NCBI GenBank assembly: GCA_002298785.1
Contig: DBMR01000001.1
Coordinates: 5,949 to 69,948 of the forward strand
Origin: Verrucomicrobia subdivision 3 bacterium UBA693
Lineage (GTDB): Bacteria; Verrucomicrobiota; Verrucomicrobiia; Limisphaerales; UBA8199
Direction: 5' to 3'
Length of the DNA: 64,000 nucleotides
Shown here: positions 26,765 to 35,863 of the stretch, piece after piece
Position numbering within the stretch: position 1 is the stretch's first letter
Layout of the letters: every line of letters begins with the position of its first letter
Translations under genes and position numbers: made by a program
Notes under the pieces: generated by a model
What the model saw: only the letters and a program-made list of their open reading frames with translations
What the model was told of the DNA's origin: nothing
The model's database searches: none

Positions 26765-26845
26765 GATATCCTGCCCATTTGTACCTTGACCCAAATTGTA
26801 ACGCACCCTCAAAATCAGGACCAGCCAAACGCCAAAGACTAGACT

Positions 26846-28213
26846 ATGTTCACGACCTGGTTGCCTACCTGCCCAACACCCGTGCCCGGAATTCGCCTCC
26901 ATCCAAAAGCAGACCGACTCGCCTGCCTTTTGCCGGCAGCACTCGCACTTACCCTCCTCTCCGGATGCGCGACACCACCGGCAAAACCGACCTTACCCGA
27001 AGCGGGCGCCTTGCCGTCGCAACCCGGACTACCCGACCCGCTCACCATGCTGAACGGGACCAAAGTAACTTCCCGAGACCAATGGGTAAAACAGCGGCGT
27101 CCGGAACTCCAGGCCTTGTTTGAGCATTACATGTACGGCCAATTCCCGCCCGCTCCCGCCTATTTCAATGCTCGATTCGTTGGACGCTACCCGGATTTTC
27201 TCGATGGCGCGGCGACCCTCAAGTTGATCACGCTGGAAACCGGCCCGGCGCCGGCGCCCAAAATTGACCTGATGGTGATCGTCCCCAATCAGCGCACCGG
27301 CCCGGCCCCGGTCTTTCTGACCATGAATTTTTGCGGTAATCACGCGCTCACGACCGACCCCCGCGTGCCGCTGCCCCGGTCCTGGATGGCCGACTGGTGC
27401 CCCGGTTGCACCAACCACGCGGCCACCGACGCCGGCCGCGGCGCCCAGACTGTGGACTGGCCTCTCGAGGAAATCGTACGGCGCGGCTATGCCCTGGCTT
27501 CCTTCTACAGTGGCGATGTGGACTCAGACCGCGGCGACGTGAGTCAGGGTGTCTACGCCTACCTGGCCCATGGAGATGCGGCACGCAATCGGCCTGCGGA
27601 TCGCGGCACCATCGCCGCCTGGGCCTGGGGATTCCAGCGCTGTGTGGATTACCTCGATGATGATTCTGAAATTGATGAACACCGCATCGCCACGCTCGGC
27701 CATTCGCGCAACGGCAAAACCGCACTCCTCGCCGCCGCGTTCGACGAAAGGATCGCCATGGCCTTTCCGCACCAGGCCGGCTGCGGTGGCAGTGCCCCCA
27801 GCCGTGGAAAAATCGGCGAATCGGTCAAAGCGATCAACGACCGTTTCCCCCACTGGTTTAACGGCGAATTCAAAAAATTCAATGACGCGCCCGATCGTCT
27901 GCCTTTTGACCAGAATTGCCTCGTGGCCCTCTGCGCCCCGCGCCCGGTGCTGTTCTCCGCCGCGGAAGGCGATCAGTGGGCCAACCCGGCCGGTCAATTT
28001 CAGGTGCTGCAAGCCACCGACCCAGTCTACCGGCTGTTGGGTTATGAAGGTTTAGGCGTCGACAAAATGCCGCCCGCGGGTCAATTGGTCGGTGACCGTC
28101 TCGGCTACTACATCCGCGAGGGCAAACACTCCATGACCACCGGCGATTGGAAGGTGTTCCTGGATTTCGCCGACAAGCATTTCAAAGGCGGCGGCGCCAA
28201 GTCAGGCAAATGA
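26846..28213 (+). CDS. Lipoprotein glucuronoyl esterase-like enzyme, CE15
   Basis: A 455-residue exported alpha/beta hydrolase. Lipobox LLSGC at 37-41. The nucleophile block 'LGHSRNGKTALLAAAFDERI' has Ser287 in the G-x-S-R-x-G-K-x-A-L pattern typical of CE15 glucuronoyl esterases, and 'YIREGKHSMTTGDWKVFLDFADKHF' near the C-terminus gives the catalytic His. CE15 enzymes cleave the ester between lignin alcohols and the 4-O-methyl-glucuronate of glucuronoxylan, so they open lignin-carbohydrate complexes. The neighbouring GH10 xylanase and carbohydrate esterases fit this. An acetylxylan esterase of a related fold is the main alternative. Confidence 0.85.
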   Translation: MFTTWLPTCPTPVPGIRLHPKADRLACLLPAALALTLLSGCATPPAKPTLPEAGALPSQPGLPDPLTMLNGTKVTSRDQWVKQRRPELQALFEHYMYGQFPPAPAYFNARFVGRYPDFLDGAATLKLITLETGPAPAPKIDLMVIVPNQRTGPAPVFLTMNFCGNHALTTDPRVPLPRSWMADWCPGCTNHAATDAGRGAQTVDWPLEEIVRRGYALASFYSGDVDSDRGDVSQGVYAYLAHGDAARNRPADRGTIAAWAWGFQRCVDYLDDDSEIDEHRIATLGHSRNGKTALLAAAFDERIAMAFPHQAGCGGSAPSRGKIGESVKAINDRFPHWFNGEFKKFNDAPDRLPFDQNCLVALCAPRPVLFSAAEGDQWANPAGQFQVLQATDPVYRLLGYEGLGVDKMPPAGQLVGDRLGYYIREGKHSMTTGDWKVFLDFADKHFKGGGAKSGK

Positions 28214-28297
28214 AGAATCCGGAGGACGGTGCTCCATTCCAAAGACCGCCTCCAATTATAGTAGCGCCCACAATGCAGTGGACGTAAAAGAACCGGA

Positions 28298-29035
28298 ATG
28301 AAACCAAACGCAGCGCCCGCGAGCGCCGCAGCGCCGGCTTCGCCTTCGCCCGCCTCGATTCTCCTCACGATCGCTGGCGAGTCGCTCGTGCAGGCCTGGG
28401 TGGTGCTGCTACTTGGCGGAATTGCCTTGAGCCTGGCCGGCGGCATCTTCGCCGAGATGATTCCATCGCGACCCCCGAGATTCACCCCGGCAGCGGAGGC
28501 CACCGACGCTCCGGCGCTGGTCAAAGCCTGGTCTGCCGGCTGGGTGACATTGAAGCACTATCGGCTGGTCGCGCTGGCGTCGGTGTTTTTCGTGCTCAGC
28601 GCCAGCGCCCGTTTCTACGGCCGCCGACCATCTGCCGACATCGAGTCAGCCTCCCGCACCCGCCGCGCTTTCGGCCAGTTGAAAAAGGATTGGTTCGGGT
28701 TGCTCGTGGGCAACGCCTTTGGTGCCCTCATCGCCACCTACATCGCCAGATGGATCACTTTTTCGTTCGAACGCTCGCTGTTCCAGGGCTTGTTGGCGGC
28801 AATCTTGTCGACGATTTGGCAGTTCATTTCACCGGTGTTCGGACCCAGCCTCGCCGGCGCCCTTCAGGATTGGTGGCAGTGGGGCATGGCTAACAATACG
28901 CGGTTCATGTTTTGGATGTTCTTTATCGGATCGGTCCTGGACGACCTCGGACTCCCGAACTTCAAAACGCTGGCACGGTGGAGTTGGCGGCGCCTGCGCC
29001 ACCGAATCAACCCCGCCCTGCAAGCAGGCCACTGA
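28298..29035 (+). CDS. Polytopic membrane protein of unknown function
   Basis: A 245-residue protein with an Ala/Pro-rich N-terminus and about five hydrophobic segments ('AWVVLLLGGIALSLAGGIF', 'LVALASVFFVLSA', 'LLVGNAFGALIATYIA', 'GLLAAILSTIWQFISP', 'MFWMFFIGSVLDD'). Cytoplasmic loops are basic, with an Arg-rich C-terminus. I recognise no family. It begins 84 bases after the CE15 gene on the same strand. Confidence 0.65.
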   Translation: MKPNAAPASAAAPASPSPASILLTIAGESLVQAWVVLLLGGIALSLAGGIFAEMIPSRPPRFTPAAEATDAPALVKAWSAGWVTLKHYRLVALASVFFVLSASARFYGRRPSADIESASRTRRAFGQLKKDWFGLLVGNAFGALIATYIARWITFSFERSLFQGLLAAILSTIWQFISPVFGPSLAGALQDWWQWGMANNTRFMFWMFFIGSVLDDLGLPNFKTLARWSWRRLRHRINPALQAGH

Positions 29036-29373
29036 AGCCAAAAGTGTAAGTCGAGAGCGCGGTGGTCCTCCTTGGATTTGTGTCGTTTTCAAATACTGAC
29101 GACTGATCCCCCCGAGCGGTCTCAAACACCGCAATCGAAAGTTGTCAGTCCTGCATCTTTTTGTGCAGTCGCGGGCAACAAATACTGAGGACTGATGACC
29201 TGAGCGGCCAAAGGAGCGCAACTCCAGCGAATGAGGTCTTTTCTCCTCTTATTCTGGCATTTACACGAAATGAGCAACGCGAATGAAACACGCTAAAGTA
29301 CGTTGACATTCGTAAGCCTATTCAATATAAATGCGAACAGTAGCATCCGGGAGCGGATAACCAATGAGTTATC
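29036..29373. other. Intergenic region with short repeats and a strong promoter
   Basis: A 338-base gap before the exopolysaccharide cluster. Two related 30-base repeats start at about 29091 and 29180 (both 'AAATACTGA', then 'GACTGAT', then 'GAGCGG'), and AGGACTG in the second pairs with CAGTCCT at about 29146. A near-consensus promoter follows at 29303-29331. No gene is seen in the gap. Confidence 0.5.
29303..29331 (+). promoter_or_regulatory. Near-consensus sigma-70 promoter for the exopolysaccharide operon
   Basis: TTGACA at 29303-29308 and TATAAA at 29326-29331 are separated by exactly 17 bases. The first base of the transcript would be near 29338, about 36 bases ahead of the sugar transferase ATG. 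This is the best match to the housekeeping promoter consensus that I found in the window. Confidence 0.7.
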
Positions 29374-30129
29374 ATGGAAATCGAGGCCAGCAACCCTGCT
29401 CAGATATCGGCACCTGCAATGCCCCTGTATTGCACCTCCGACGAGGCCAACAGGAGACTCACTCACCCTCTACTCAATTCCCCGGCAAGGTTTACTGAAG
29501 TCCGCACACAACTGAGGAAAAGGCGGACATATCTCGTTCTCAAACGGCAGATGGATTTCTGGCTGGCGTTGGGAGCTCTGCTGACCCTCCTCCCCGTAAT
29601 ACTGATGGTATTTTTGCTCCTCCGGCTCAGCTCGAAGGGGCCCGCGTTCTTCAGACAGACCCGCGTTGGACTCCAGCAGAAGCCTTTCGTCATGTATAAA
29701 TTCCGCACCATGCGGGTTGGGCCGGAGCCCTTTGTGACCGAGGCGCAACGCGAAGCGGCCAGAAGTGGCATTCTGGTCAAAGGTGGTAAAGACCCCAGGG
29801 TTACCGCCTTGGGTCGCATCTTACGCGTCACGAGCCTTGACGAACTGCCCCAGTTGATCAACGTGCTGACCGGTGATATGAGCCTCGTCGGCCCCAGGCC
29901 GCTCCTCCCGTTCATGCTCGCGCCCCACCCGGAGTTCACCGCGATTCGCTCTCTCGTGCGGCCCGGAATCACTGGGCTCTGGCAACTGCGGGACCGTGCG
30001 AACAATACCAGCGCGGCGGCGATGATGCCGCATGATCTGGAATACGTGCAGCACATTAGCCTGGGACTCGACCTGGCCGTTTTACTACGGACACCATGGG
30101 CGGTTGCCTCAAGAAAAGGAGCTTGTTGA
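29374..30129 (+). CDS. Undecaprenyl-phosphate sugar phosphotransferase (bacterial sugar transferase)
   Basis: A 251-residue initiating sugar transferase (WbaP/WcaJ-like, PF02397 type). One membrane segment at about 66-88 is followed by 'RQTRVGLQQKPFVMYKFRTM', 'LRVTSLDELPQLINVLTGDMSLVGPRP' and 'VRPGITGLWQLR', the conserved blocks of this family. It transfers a sugar-1-phosphate from a nucleotide sugar to undecaprenyl phosphate to start an O-antigen or exopolysaccharide repeat unit. It is the first gene of the cluster, behind a strong promoter. The first 45 residues are poorly conserved, so an internal start (for example Met17 at 29422) cannot be excluded. Confidence 0.93.
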   Translation: MEIEASNPAQISAPAMPLYCTSDEANRRLTHPLLNSPARFTEVRTQLRKRRTYLVLKRQMDFWLALGALLTLLPVILMVFLLLRLSSKGPAFFRQTRVGLQQKPFVMYKFRTMRVGPEPFVTEAQREAARSGILVKGGKDPRVTALGRILRVTSLDELPQLINVLTGDMSLVGPRPLLPFMLAPHPEFTAIRSLVRPGITGLWQLRDRANNTSAAAMMPHDLEYVQHISLGLDLAVLLRTPWAVASRKGAC

Positions 30130-30131
30130 AG

Positions 30132-31268
30132 ATGCCAACCAGTGTGGATTACCTGGTGGTTGGCGCTGGATTAACGGGCAGCACGATCGCGCGTCTGCTG
30201 AGTGACAAAGGCCGTGAAGTTTTGATCCTGGAACGGCGCCGGTCCCCCGGCGGCAACGTAATCGATTTTCTTCATCCCTCACAAATTCGGGTTCACAAAT
30301 ATGGCCCCCACTATTTTCGCTGCTCGTCACGGCGCATATGGGACTTCGTCAACCGTTTCTCCAAGTTCTATCGCTACGAACCAACGGTAAAAATTGTCGC
30401 GGATGGCCAATATTGGGACTGGCCCATCAATCGGGACCTGGTCGCAAAGCACCCCCGCAGCCCGGCACCGCGGCCGAAAGTGAAGCCCCAAGATTTCGAG
30501 GAGGCTTGTCTCCTTAAGATGCCCAGGGCGGTCTATAAGGCGTTTGTCGAGGGCTACACTCGCAAACAATGGGATGTGGACCCCCGCTCCCTCGATCCAT
30601 CTCTGGCCGACCGGATCCGCATCAACAACACCGGCGAGAGCACGCTGACCCCAAATTCCTCGTTTCAAGGATTACCCACGGATGGCTACAGCGAAATGAT
30701 GAAACGGATGATTGAAGGCATTCCGTGCTCTCTGGGCGTTGATTTTCTGCGACGCCAGTCCGAATTCCGCGCGCGAAAAGGGTTGGTCTTTACCGGTGCC
30801 ATCGACGAGTTCTTTGGGTTCGAGCAAGGGCGCCTGGGTTACCGCGCCCACCGGCGATGCCACAAGTTCCTGCGCGACTGCTCCCAATACCAGGCTTGGC
30901 CACAAGTCAATTATGCCGACCGCGCCGACCCTGGACTGCTCCGGCGAGTTGAGTGGAAGCATTTGATGCCGCCGAGCGCGCGCAAGCAAATCCAGGGCAC
31001 CGTAATAACCGAAGACCGTCCCTTCACGCCACGGGATCCGGACGACTTTGAGTATCCTATTCCCACCCGGCAAAACTCCCGCCTTTCTGAATATTACCGT
31101 GCGCGCGCCGCAACCGTTCCAAAACTGACCATCTGCGGCCGCCTGGGCTCCTACCGGTATATGGATATGGATGCCGCGATCGAAGCAGGCTTTGGGATCG
31201 CCAAACGCTTGTTGAGCGAGAAGAGCAAAGCAGTCTGTCCCGGTGTGACCATCGCGCATGAACTATGA
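30132..31268 (+). CDS. glf: UDP-galactopyranose mutase-like flavoenzyme
   Basis: A 378-residue flavoprotein with an N-terminal FAD-binding Rossmann motif 'YLVVGAGLTGSTIARLL' and the Glu of 'ILERRRSPGGN'. Later blocks ('HKYGPHYFRCSSRRIWDF', 'YTRKQWDVDPRSLDPSLADRI', 'PTDGYSEMMKRMI', and the C-terminal 'LGSYRYMDMDAAIEAGF') are those of UDP-galactopyranose mutase, which converts UDP-galactopyranose to UDP-galactofuranose. This suggests galactofuranose in the surface glycan. The ATG at 30132 is 2 bases after the previous stop and has AAGGAG upstream. The stop overlaps the next start by 4 bases. Confidence 0.85.
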   Translation: MPTSVDYLVVGAGLTGSTIARLLSDKGREVLILERRRSPGGNVIDFLHPSQIRVHKYGPHYFRCSSRRIWDFVNRFSKFYRYEPTVKIVADGQYWDWPINRDLVAKHPRSPAPRPKVKPQDFEEACLLKMPRAVYKAFVEGYTRKQWDVDPRSLDPSLADRIRINNTGESTLTPNSSFQGLPTDGYSEMMKRMIEGIPCSLGVDFLRRQSEFRARKGLVFTGAIDEFFGFEQGRLGYRAHRRCHKFLRDCSQYQAWPQVNYADRADPGLLRRVEWKHLMPPSARKQIQGTVITEDRPFTPRDPDDFEYPIPTRQNSRLSEYYRARAATVPKLTICGRLGSYRYMDMDAAIEAGFGIAKRLLSEKSKAVCPGVTIAHEL

Positions 31269-32464
31269 AGATGGTGGTCTTTGCTCATACCCCACCGCCG
31301 GCGCATGGCCAGAGCCGAATGGTACAACTCCTGGTCGATAGCCTTTCCGAACCTGCGCGCGGCAACGACCTAATTGAGCCGGTGCAGTGCTATCACGTGA
31401 ATGCACGGCTCTCCCGGGACTTGCAGGACGTCGGCCGGGCAGGCTGGCAAAAGATCTTTCGGTTGGCTGGTTACTGTCTCCAGGCGCTCGGGCTCAGAGT
31501 GCGGCACCGACCAAAGGTCTTCTATTTTCTTCCGGCAGCCCCGATTCGCGCGTCGCTCTACCGCGACTGGTTCGTCATGCTTTTATGCAGACCATTCTAC
31601 CGCCACACAGTTTTCCACTGGCACGCGGTAGGTCTGGGGCAATGGCTGGAAAACCAGGGCGCCGGGTGGGAGCGCCGCATCTCTCACGCACTCCTGGACG
31701 GCGCTGACCTGGCGATCGTCCTTTCAGAACTCAACCAGGCTGATGCCCAGAAGTTCCGGCCCCGGCGCCTCGCAGTGGTTCCGAACGGCATTCCAGACCC
31801 CTGCCCGGATTACGCGAAGACCACAGGAGCGCGCCGATCCAAAAGCCTGGAACGACGGCGAGCCCTCCTCTCAGGCGAACCTTCAGACGGGGAAAACGAC
31901 ACCACGGTTCACGTGCTGTTCCTGTCTCATTGCACTCGAGACAAGGGCTTGTTCGACGCGATTGAAGGTTTGCGTTTGGCCAACCAACAACTGGCCGCGG
32001 GAAAATCACGGCTCCACTTTAAATTGTCGATTGTCGGCGCCTTCCGTTCCGAGAGCGAGCGAGCAGAGTTGCAACGCATTCTTTCAGAGCCGACCGCCCA
32101 CGAATGGCTCGTTTACCGGGGTTTCCTGGATGGTGCGGCCAAGGCGGCTGCCCTGGAGGAGGCCGACTTGTTTTGTTTCCCCACTTACTACGCCAGCGAG
32201 GGGCAACCTCTAAATCTCATCGAAGCCATGGCTTACGGTCTGCCCATCATCACCACACGTTGGCGGTCGATCCCCGAACAATTGCCCCCCGACTATCCCG
32301 GGCTGGTGGAGGTGAACCGCCCGGACCAGGTCGCCGCCGCTTGCCTTCGCATGTTGACCGAATCAGGCGAACCGCTACGCCGCAGGTTCCTGGAAATGTT
32401 CCTGCTGGAAAGGCATATCGCGGCGCTAACGAAAGAACTCTGCGCTCTCGCCTCCGGGGGATGA
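31265..32464 (+). CDS. Glycosyltransferase family 4 protein
   Basis: A 399-residue GT-B fold glycosyltransferase. The N-terminal part starts 'MVVFAHTPPPAHGQSRMVQLL'; the C-terminal domain has 'VLFLSHCTRDKGLFDAIEGL' and the nucleotide-sugar signature 'YRGFLDGAAKAAALEEADLFCFPTYYASEGQPLNLIEAMAYGLPIITT', with the E-x7-E pair seen in GT4. It should add a sugar to the lipid-linked repeat unit; donor and linkage cannot be predicted. Translationally coupled to the mutase gene (ATGA overlap). Confidence 0.92.
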   Translation: MKMVVFAHTPPPAHGQSRMVQLLVDSLSEPARGNDLIEPVQCYHVNARLSRDLQDVGRAGWQKIFRLAGYCLQALGLRVRHRPKVFYFLPAAPIRASLYRDWFVMLLCRPFYRHTVFHWHAVGLGQWLENQGAGWERRISHALLDGADLAIVLSELNQADAQKFRPRRLAVVPNGIPDPCPDYAKTTGARRSKSLERRRALLSGEPSDGENDTTVHVLFLSHCTRDKGLFDAIEGLRLANQQLAAGKSRLHFKLSIVGAFRSESERAELQRILSEPTAHEWLVYRGFLDGAAKAAALEEADLFCFPTYYASEGQPLNLIEAMAYGLPIITTRWRSIPEQLPPDYPGLVEVNRPDQVAAACLRMLTESGEPLRRRFLEMFLLERHIAALTKELCALASGG

Positions 32465-32482
32465 TGGCCAACGCGACCGCAC

Positions 32483-33751
32483 ATGGACCACCCTTATAAA
32501 GTGCTGCTTTCGGCCTACTCTTGCCGGCCTGGGTACGGTGGTGAATCGGGGATTGGCTGGAGCATCGCCTTGCAGGTCGCCAAGCGCCACGACACCGTGG
32601 TCCTGACGCGGTCCGGGAATCGGCCATTGATCGAACGCGGGCTGGCTTCTCTACCCCCTGCGGCACCCCGACCGCAGTTTGTCTACTTCGATCATTCACC
32701 AGTGGCAATGGCGACTCAAAAATGGGGCCTGCCCGGCACCTCCTGGTGGCGCTATCAGTCATGGCAGAAGAGAGCCCACCAGGAAATTGAGCAACTCCAA
32801 CGCCGGTTCAAGTTTGACCTGCTACATCACCTGACCTGGGCCACGTTCCGGTCGGTTCCGGCGGTTTGGGGGCACGGGGTGCCGACGGTTTGGGGGCCAG
32901 TGACCGGGATTGCGTACACCCCCGCCAATCTTTTGCCCTGGCGCTGGCCCTGGGAACTGCTCCACGAACTGGTGCGAAACGCGAGCAACTTCAGGACCCG
33001 CACCCGACTTGACCGGGCCGCCGGGTTTTGTAGCGCCATCCTGGTTTCAACGGAGGAAACCCGGAGCGCATTTGCCAACTCGGGGATTCCCACCCAGGTA
33101 ATACCTGAGGCGGGTATTCATGAAATGCCGCCACCGAAACCCCGCGAAATGCGCTCCACTCTGAAGCTGATGTTTTCCGGGCGAATTCTCTTTTATAAAG
33201 GTGTGCACCTGGCTTTGCATGCTCTGAAGGCGTCGGGGGTTCAAGCGGAGTTTGCCATTTTCGGGGATGGCTCATTACGGCGCGCTATGGAGCACTTGGC
33301 GCGGCGTCTCGCAATTAGTGACCGGGTCAAATTCCACGGTTGGGTCGACCGCGATGTCCTCTTGGGACTGTACCCGGACTTTGACGTCTTCCTGTTTCCC
33401 AGTCTGCACGACGGCATTCCCCAGGCGTTGCTCGAGGCTATGGCTAATGGCTTGCCGGCCATTTGCGTGGATCGCGGCGGCCCCGCCATGATCGTCAATG
33501 AACAGTGTGGCATTCGGGTTAGTCCAGACAACTTCGACCAACTCGTGGCGGACCTTGCCCGCGCGATAGTCCGCTACGACCAGGATCGAGCCTTGCTCGC
33601 CGCTCACGGGGCCGACGCCTACCGCCGAGTCACCAACCATTACCGGTGGGATATACTGGGCGAGCAACTCAACTCGGTGTACCACCAGGTGCTTGAAGGA
33701 CGCGCCGGAACCTTGTCGAATCGGAGCGGACCACGCCCCACGGGAGCCTGA
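32483..33751 (+). CDS. Glycosyltransferase family 1/4 protein
   Basis: A 422-residue GT-B glycosyltransferase. The N-terminus reads 'LLSAYSCRPGYGGESGIGWSIALQVAKRHD', typical of cell-surface polysaccharide transferases. The C-terminal part has 'LMFSGRILFYKGVHLALHAL', 'FHGWVDRDVLLGLYPDFDVFLFPSLHDGIPQALLEAMANGLPAICVDRGGP', with the E-x7-E motif. Different from the preceding GT4 in length and motifs, so a second sugar is likely added here. It is 18 bases downstream of the previous gene and 3 bases upstream of the fusion gene. Confidence 0.92.
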   Translation: MDHPYKVLLSAYSCRPGYGGESGIGWSIALQVAKRHDTVVLTRSGNRPLIERGLASLPPAAPRPQFVYFDHSPVAMATQKWGLPGTSWWRYQSWQKRAHQEIEQLQRRFKFDLLHHLTWATFRSVPAVWGHGVPTVWGPVTGIAYTPANLLPWRWPWELLHELVRNASNFRTRTRLDRAAGFCSAILVSTEETRSAFANSGIPTQVIPEAGIHEMPPPKPREMRSTLKLMFSGRILFYKGVHLALHALKASGVQAEFAIFGDGSLRRAMEHLARRLAISDRVKFHGWVDRDVLLGLYPDFDVFLFPSLHDGIPQALLEAMANGLPAICVDRGGPAMIVNEQCGIRVSPDNFDQLVADLARAIVRYDQDRALLAAHGADAYRRVTNHYRWDILGEQLNSVYHQVLEGRAGTLSNRSGPRPTGA

Positions 33752-33754
33752 CTT

Positions 33755-35851
33755 GTGGACACTCTTCGCGCACTGCCTCTCACCAGGTCGGACGTTTTTC
33801 AACGCCTGGTGCGAACCTTGGAGGCGTCGAAGATCCCTTACTGTATTCTAGGCGACACGAGTGGATTGCCCGACCAGATTGCCAGCGATGTGGATATCGC
33901 CAGCGAGATTGCCTCACTCGACAAATTGCACGCTTTGTTGACCGGATTCTGTGCCGCCGAATCGCTTCGTTTGATCCAGATGCACCAGCACGAACGTAGC
34001 GCTTGGTACTGCTCGCTCGCCTGGCGAAACCTGGAGGGCCGCATCGACTCCCTGCAGGTTGATTTTTGCTGTGATTATATGCGCCTGGACCGGTTCTATC
34101 TCCCGCACACGTCACTGCTGGACCGGCGCCTGCATGCCCGGAACGCTCAAGGCCGCAGCCAGGGCTTCTATGTGCCCTCACCTCCAGATGCATTCATCTA
34201 TTATCTATTAAAGCACGTTGACAAGGCATCGCTCACCCAAAACCAATGCCAGCATCTCACGGCGCAGTGGGCTGCAGACCCGGAGGCGGCGCGCCGCCGG
34301 ATCGAGCAATTCTGGGCCGCGGACGATTCGCAGTTGCTGGCGGCGGCGGCCGAATCCGGCGCTTGGGATAGGGTTATCGCCGCACTTCCAGATTTGCGGC
34401 GCGCTCTCCACCTGAGACATCCGGTGGCCCTCAGGGATCGGGCATTCAAATGGAGAGTCCGATTTCCGCGCATTCTTCGACCGCCCGGATTATCCGTGGG
34501 CATTCTGTGCAATGACCAAACTTTGCGCAGTGCCCTCGCCCGGCACATTCACGCTACCTTCCGTGCCAGTTTTTTTCACATTAACCTCATTTCGAGGCCG
34601 GATTCGAATTGCCTAGCCGGCAAGAATCGGACTGCCGGCGCTCCGACCGGTGAAGAGACCCGCCACTGGTTGCGGCGGGCGTGGAGCCTCTGCTGCGGCC
34701 GACTTCGCCTTAACCTGGCACGCGCCGGGTTGGTCCTGTTCGAAGCGGCTCCTGAGGGATTTATTCCCCGGCACCGATCGAAACTCGGAGGTGCGGGCTT
34801 GTTTTCTCTGGTGGCGCGCATCACACCTCGACCAGAGCTTTGCTTCCACATCAAATCCGCCGAAGGTCCCGAGGACCCTGTTTCTCCCCTGCACCAATAT
34901 TTTCCTAATCTGTGCGTTTGCGACGGTTCCGACCCAGTCCAGGTCCAAAATGAGATTAGTGCTCTAATAACGGAATACCTATCAACTCGGCTGGAGCGGA
35001 GACTGGCCGTTTCCGGACCGTCAAGATCTCCGAACCTCGCAAGTGTGGAGCCTAGCCGGGGGCGCAGGTGTGGTATCCCGGACACGGAGTCCCGGAGCCT
35101 GTTGGGAATGCGTGTGGATGCGACCTGCTATGAGGATTTGGTCGAGCAAGTAATGGAATGGGCGAGAGCCGGGGAATCCCGTTTCGTTTGCGAGGCTCCA
35201 GTCCACGTGGTGATGGAGGCACACGATGACCCACGCTACCGCGAGATGATCAACCAGGCGGATATTGTTGCGCCCGGAGGCATGCCACTCGTGTGGGCAC
35301 TGCGTCGCCTGGGCCTGCCAAATCAACCCCGGGTATACGGACCCGAAATCATGCTGCGCGTTTGCGCCGCGGCCGCGCGGACCGGCGTTCCTATCGGCCT
35401 CTATGGCGCCACCGACTCCACTTTGCGCCTTCTGATCATCGCTTTGCAGAAAAGGTATCCGGAGCTCAAAATCGCGTACTCCTGCTCGCCGCCGTTCCGC
35501 AGCCTGGATCCGTCCGAAGACGCGACCATCATTCGGGACATTAAGCGTTCAGGGTGCAAGCTGCTATTCGTCGGATTAGGCTGTCCAAAACAGGAAAAGT
35601 GGATGGCAAGTCACCGTGGGACCGTCCAGGCAGTGATGTTCGGAGTGGGGGCCGCATTCGATTTCATTTCGGGCGTCAAAGCACAGGCGCCGGCGGCTAT
35701 GCAGAATGCCGGCCTGGAATGGCTGTTCCGGTTGGCCACTGAGCCGCGCCGTCTTTGGTTTCGGTATTTGTACCACAACCCACGATTTACGGTCCTCCTG
35801 TTCTTACAGCTTCTGTCCGATAGCAGATCGAAGGTGCGGGGCGACTCGTAG
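33755..35851 (+). CDS. Fusion: nucleotidyltransferase-like and P-loop-less kinase-like regions with WecG/TagA/CpsF glycosyltransferase
   Basis: A 698-residue protein starting at GTG, 3 bases after the previous stop. Residues 1-200 resemble the nucleotidyltransferase-like part of polysaccharide-cluster proteins ('IPYCILGD...ASDVDIA', 'SLQVDFCCDYMRLDRFYLP', 'PPDAFIYYLLKHVDKASL'). In related proteins a thymidylate-kinase-like P-loop follows; here the corresponding strand 'GLSVGILCNDQTLRSALARHI' (from 245) has no GxxGxGKS, so this region is probably not a working kinase. From 448 to the end is a complete WecG/TagA/CpsF domain ('FVCEAPVHVVMEAHDDPRYREMINQADIVAPGGMPLVW', 'LFVGLGCPKQEKWM', 'GAAFDFISG'), which transfers N-acetyl-mannosamine- or glucose-type sugars to lipid-linked intermediates. 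It ends the glycan operon. I am confident of the TagA part, moderately so of the first two parts. Confidence 0.85.
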   Translation: MDTLRALPLTRSDVFQRLVRTLEASKIPYCILGDTSGLPDQIASDVDIASEIASLDKLHALLTGFCAAESLRLIQMHQHERSAWYCSLAWRNLEGRIDSLQVDFCCDYMRLDRFYLPHTSLLDRRLHARNAQGRSQGFYVPSPPDAFIYYLLKHVDKASLTQNQCQHLTAQWAADPEAARRRIEQFWAADDSQLLAAAAESGAWDRVIAALPDLRRALHLRHPVALRDRAFKWRVRFPRILRPPGLSVGILCNDQTLRSALARHIHATFRASFFHINLISRPDSNCLAGKNRTAGAPTGEETRHWLRRAWSLCCGRLRLNLARAGLVLFEAAPEGFIPRHRSKLGGAGLFSLVARITPRPELCFHIKSAEGPEDPVSPLHQYFPNLCVCDGSDPVQVQNEISALITEYLSTRLERRLAVSGPSRSPNLASVEPSRGRRCGIPDTESRSLLGMRVDATCYEDLVEQVMEWARAGESRFVCEAPVHVVMEAHDDPRYREMINQADIVAPGGMPLVWALRRLGLPNQPRVYGPEIMLRVCAAAARTGVPIGLYGATDSTLRLLIIALQKRYPELKIAYSCSPPFRSLDPSEDATIIRDIKRSGCKLLFVGLGCPKQEKWMASHRGTVQAVMFGVGAAFDFISGVKAQAPAAMQNAGLEWLFRLATEPRRLWFRYLYHNPRFTVLLFLQLLSDSRSKVRGDS

Positions 35852-35863
35852 GAACATTTGTAT

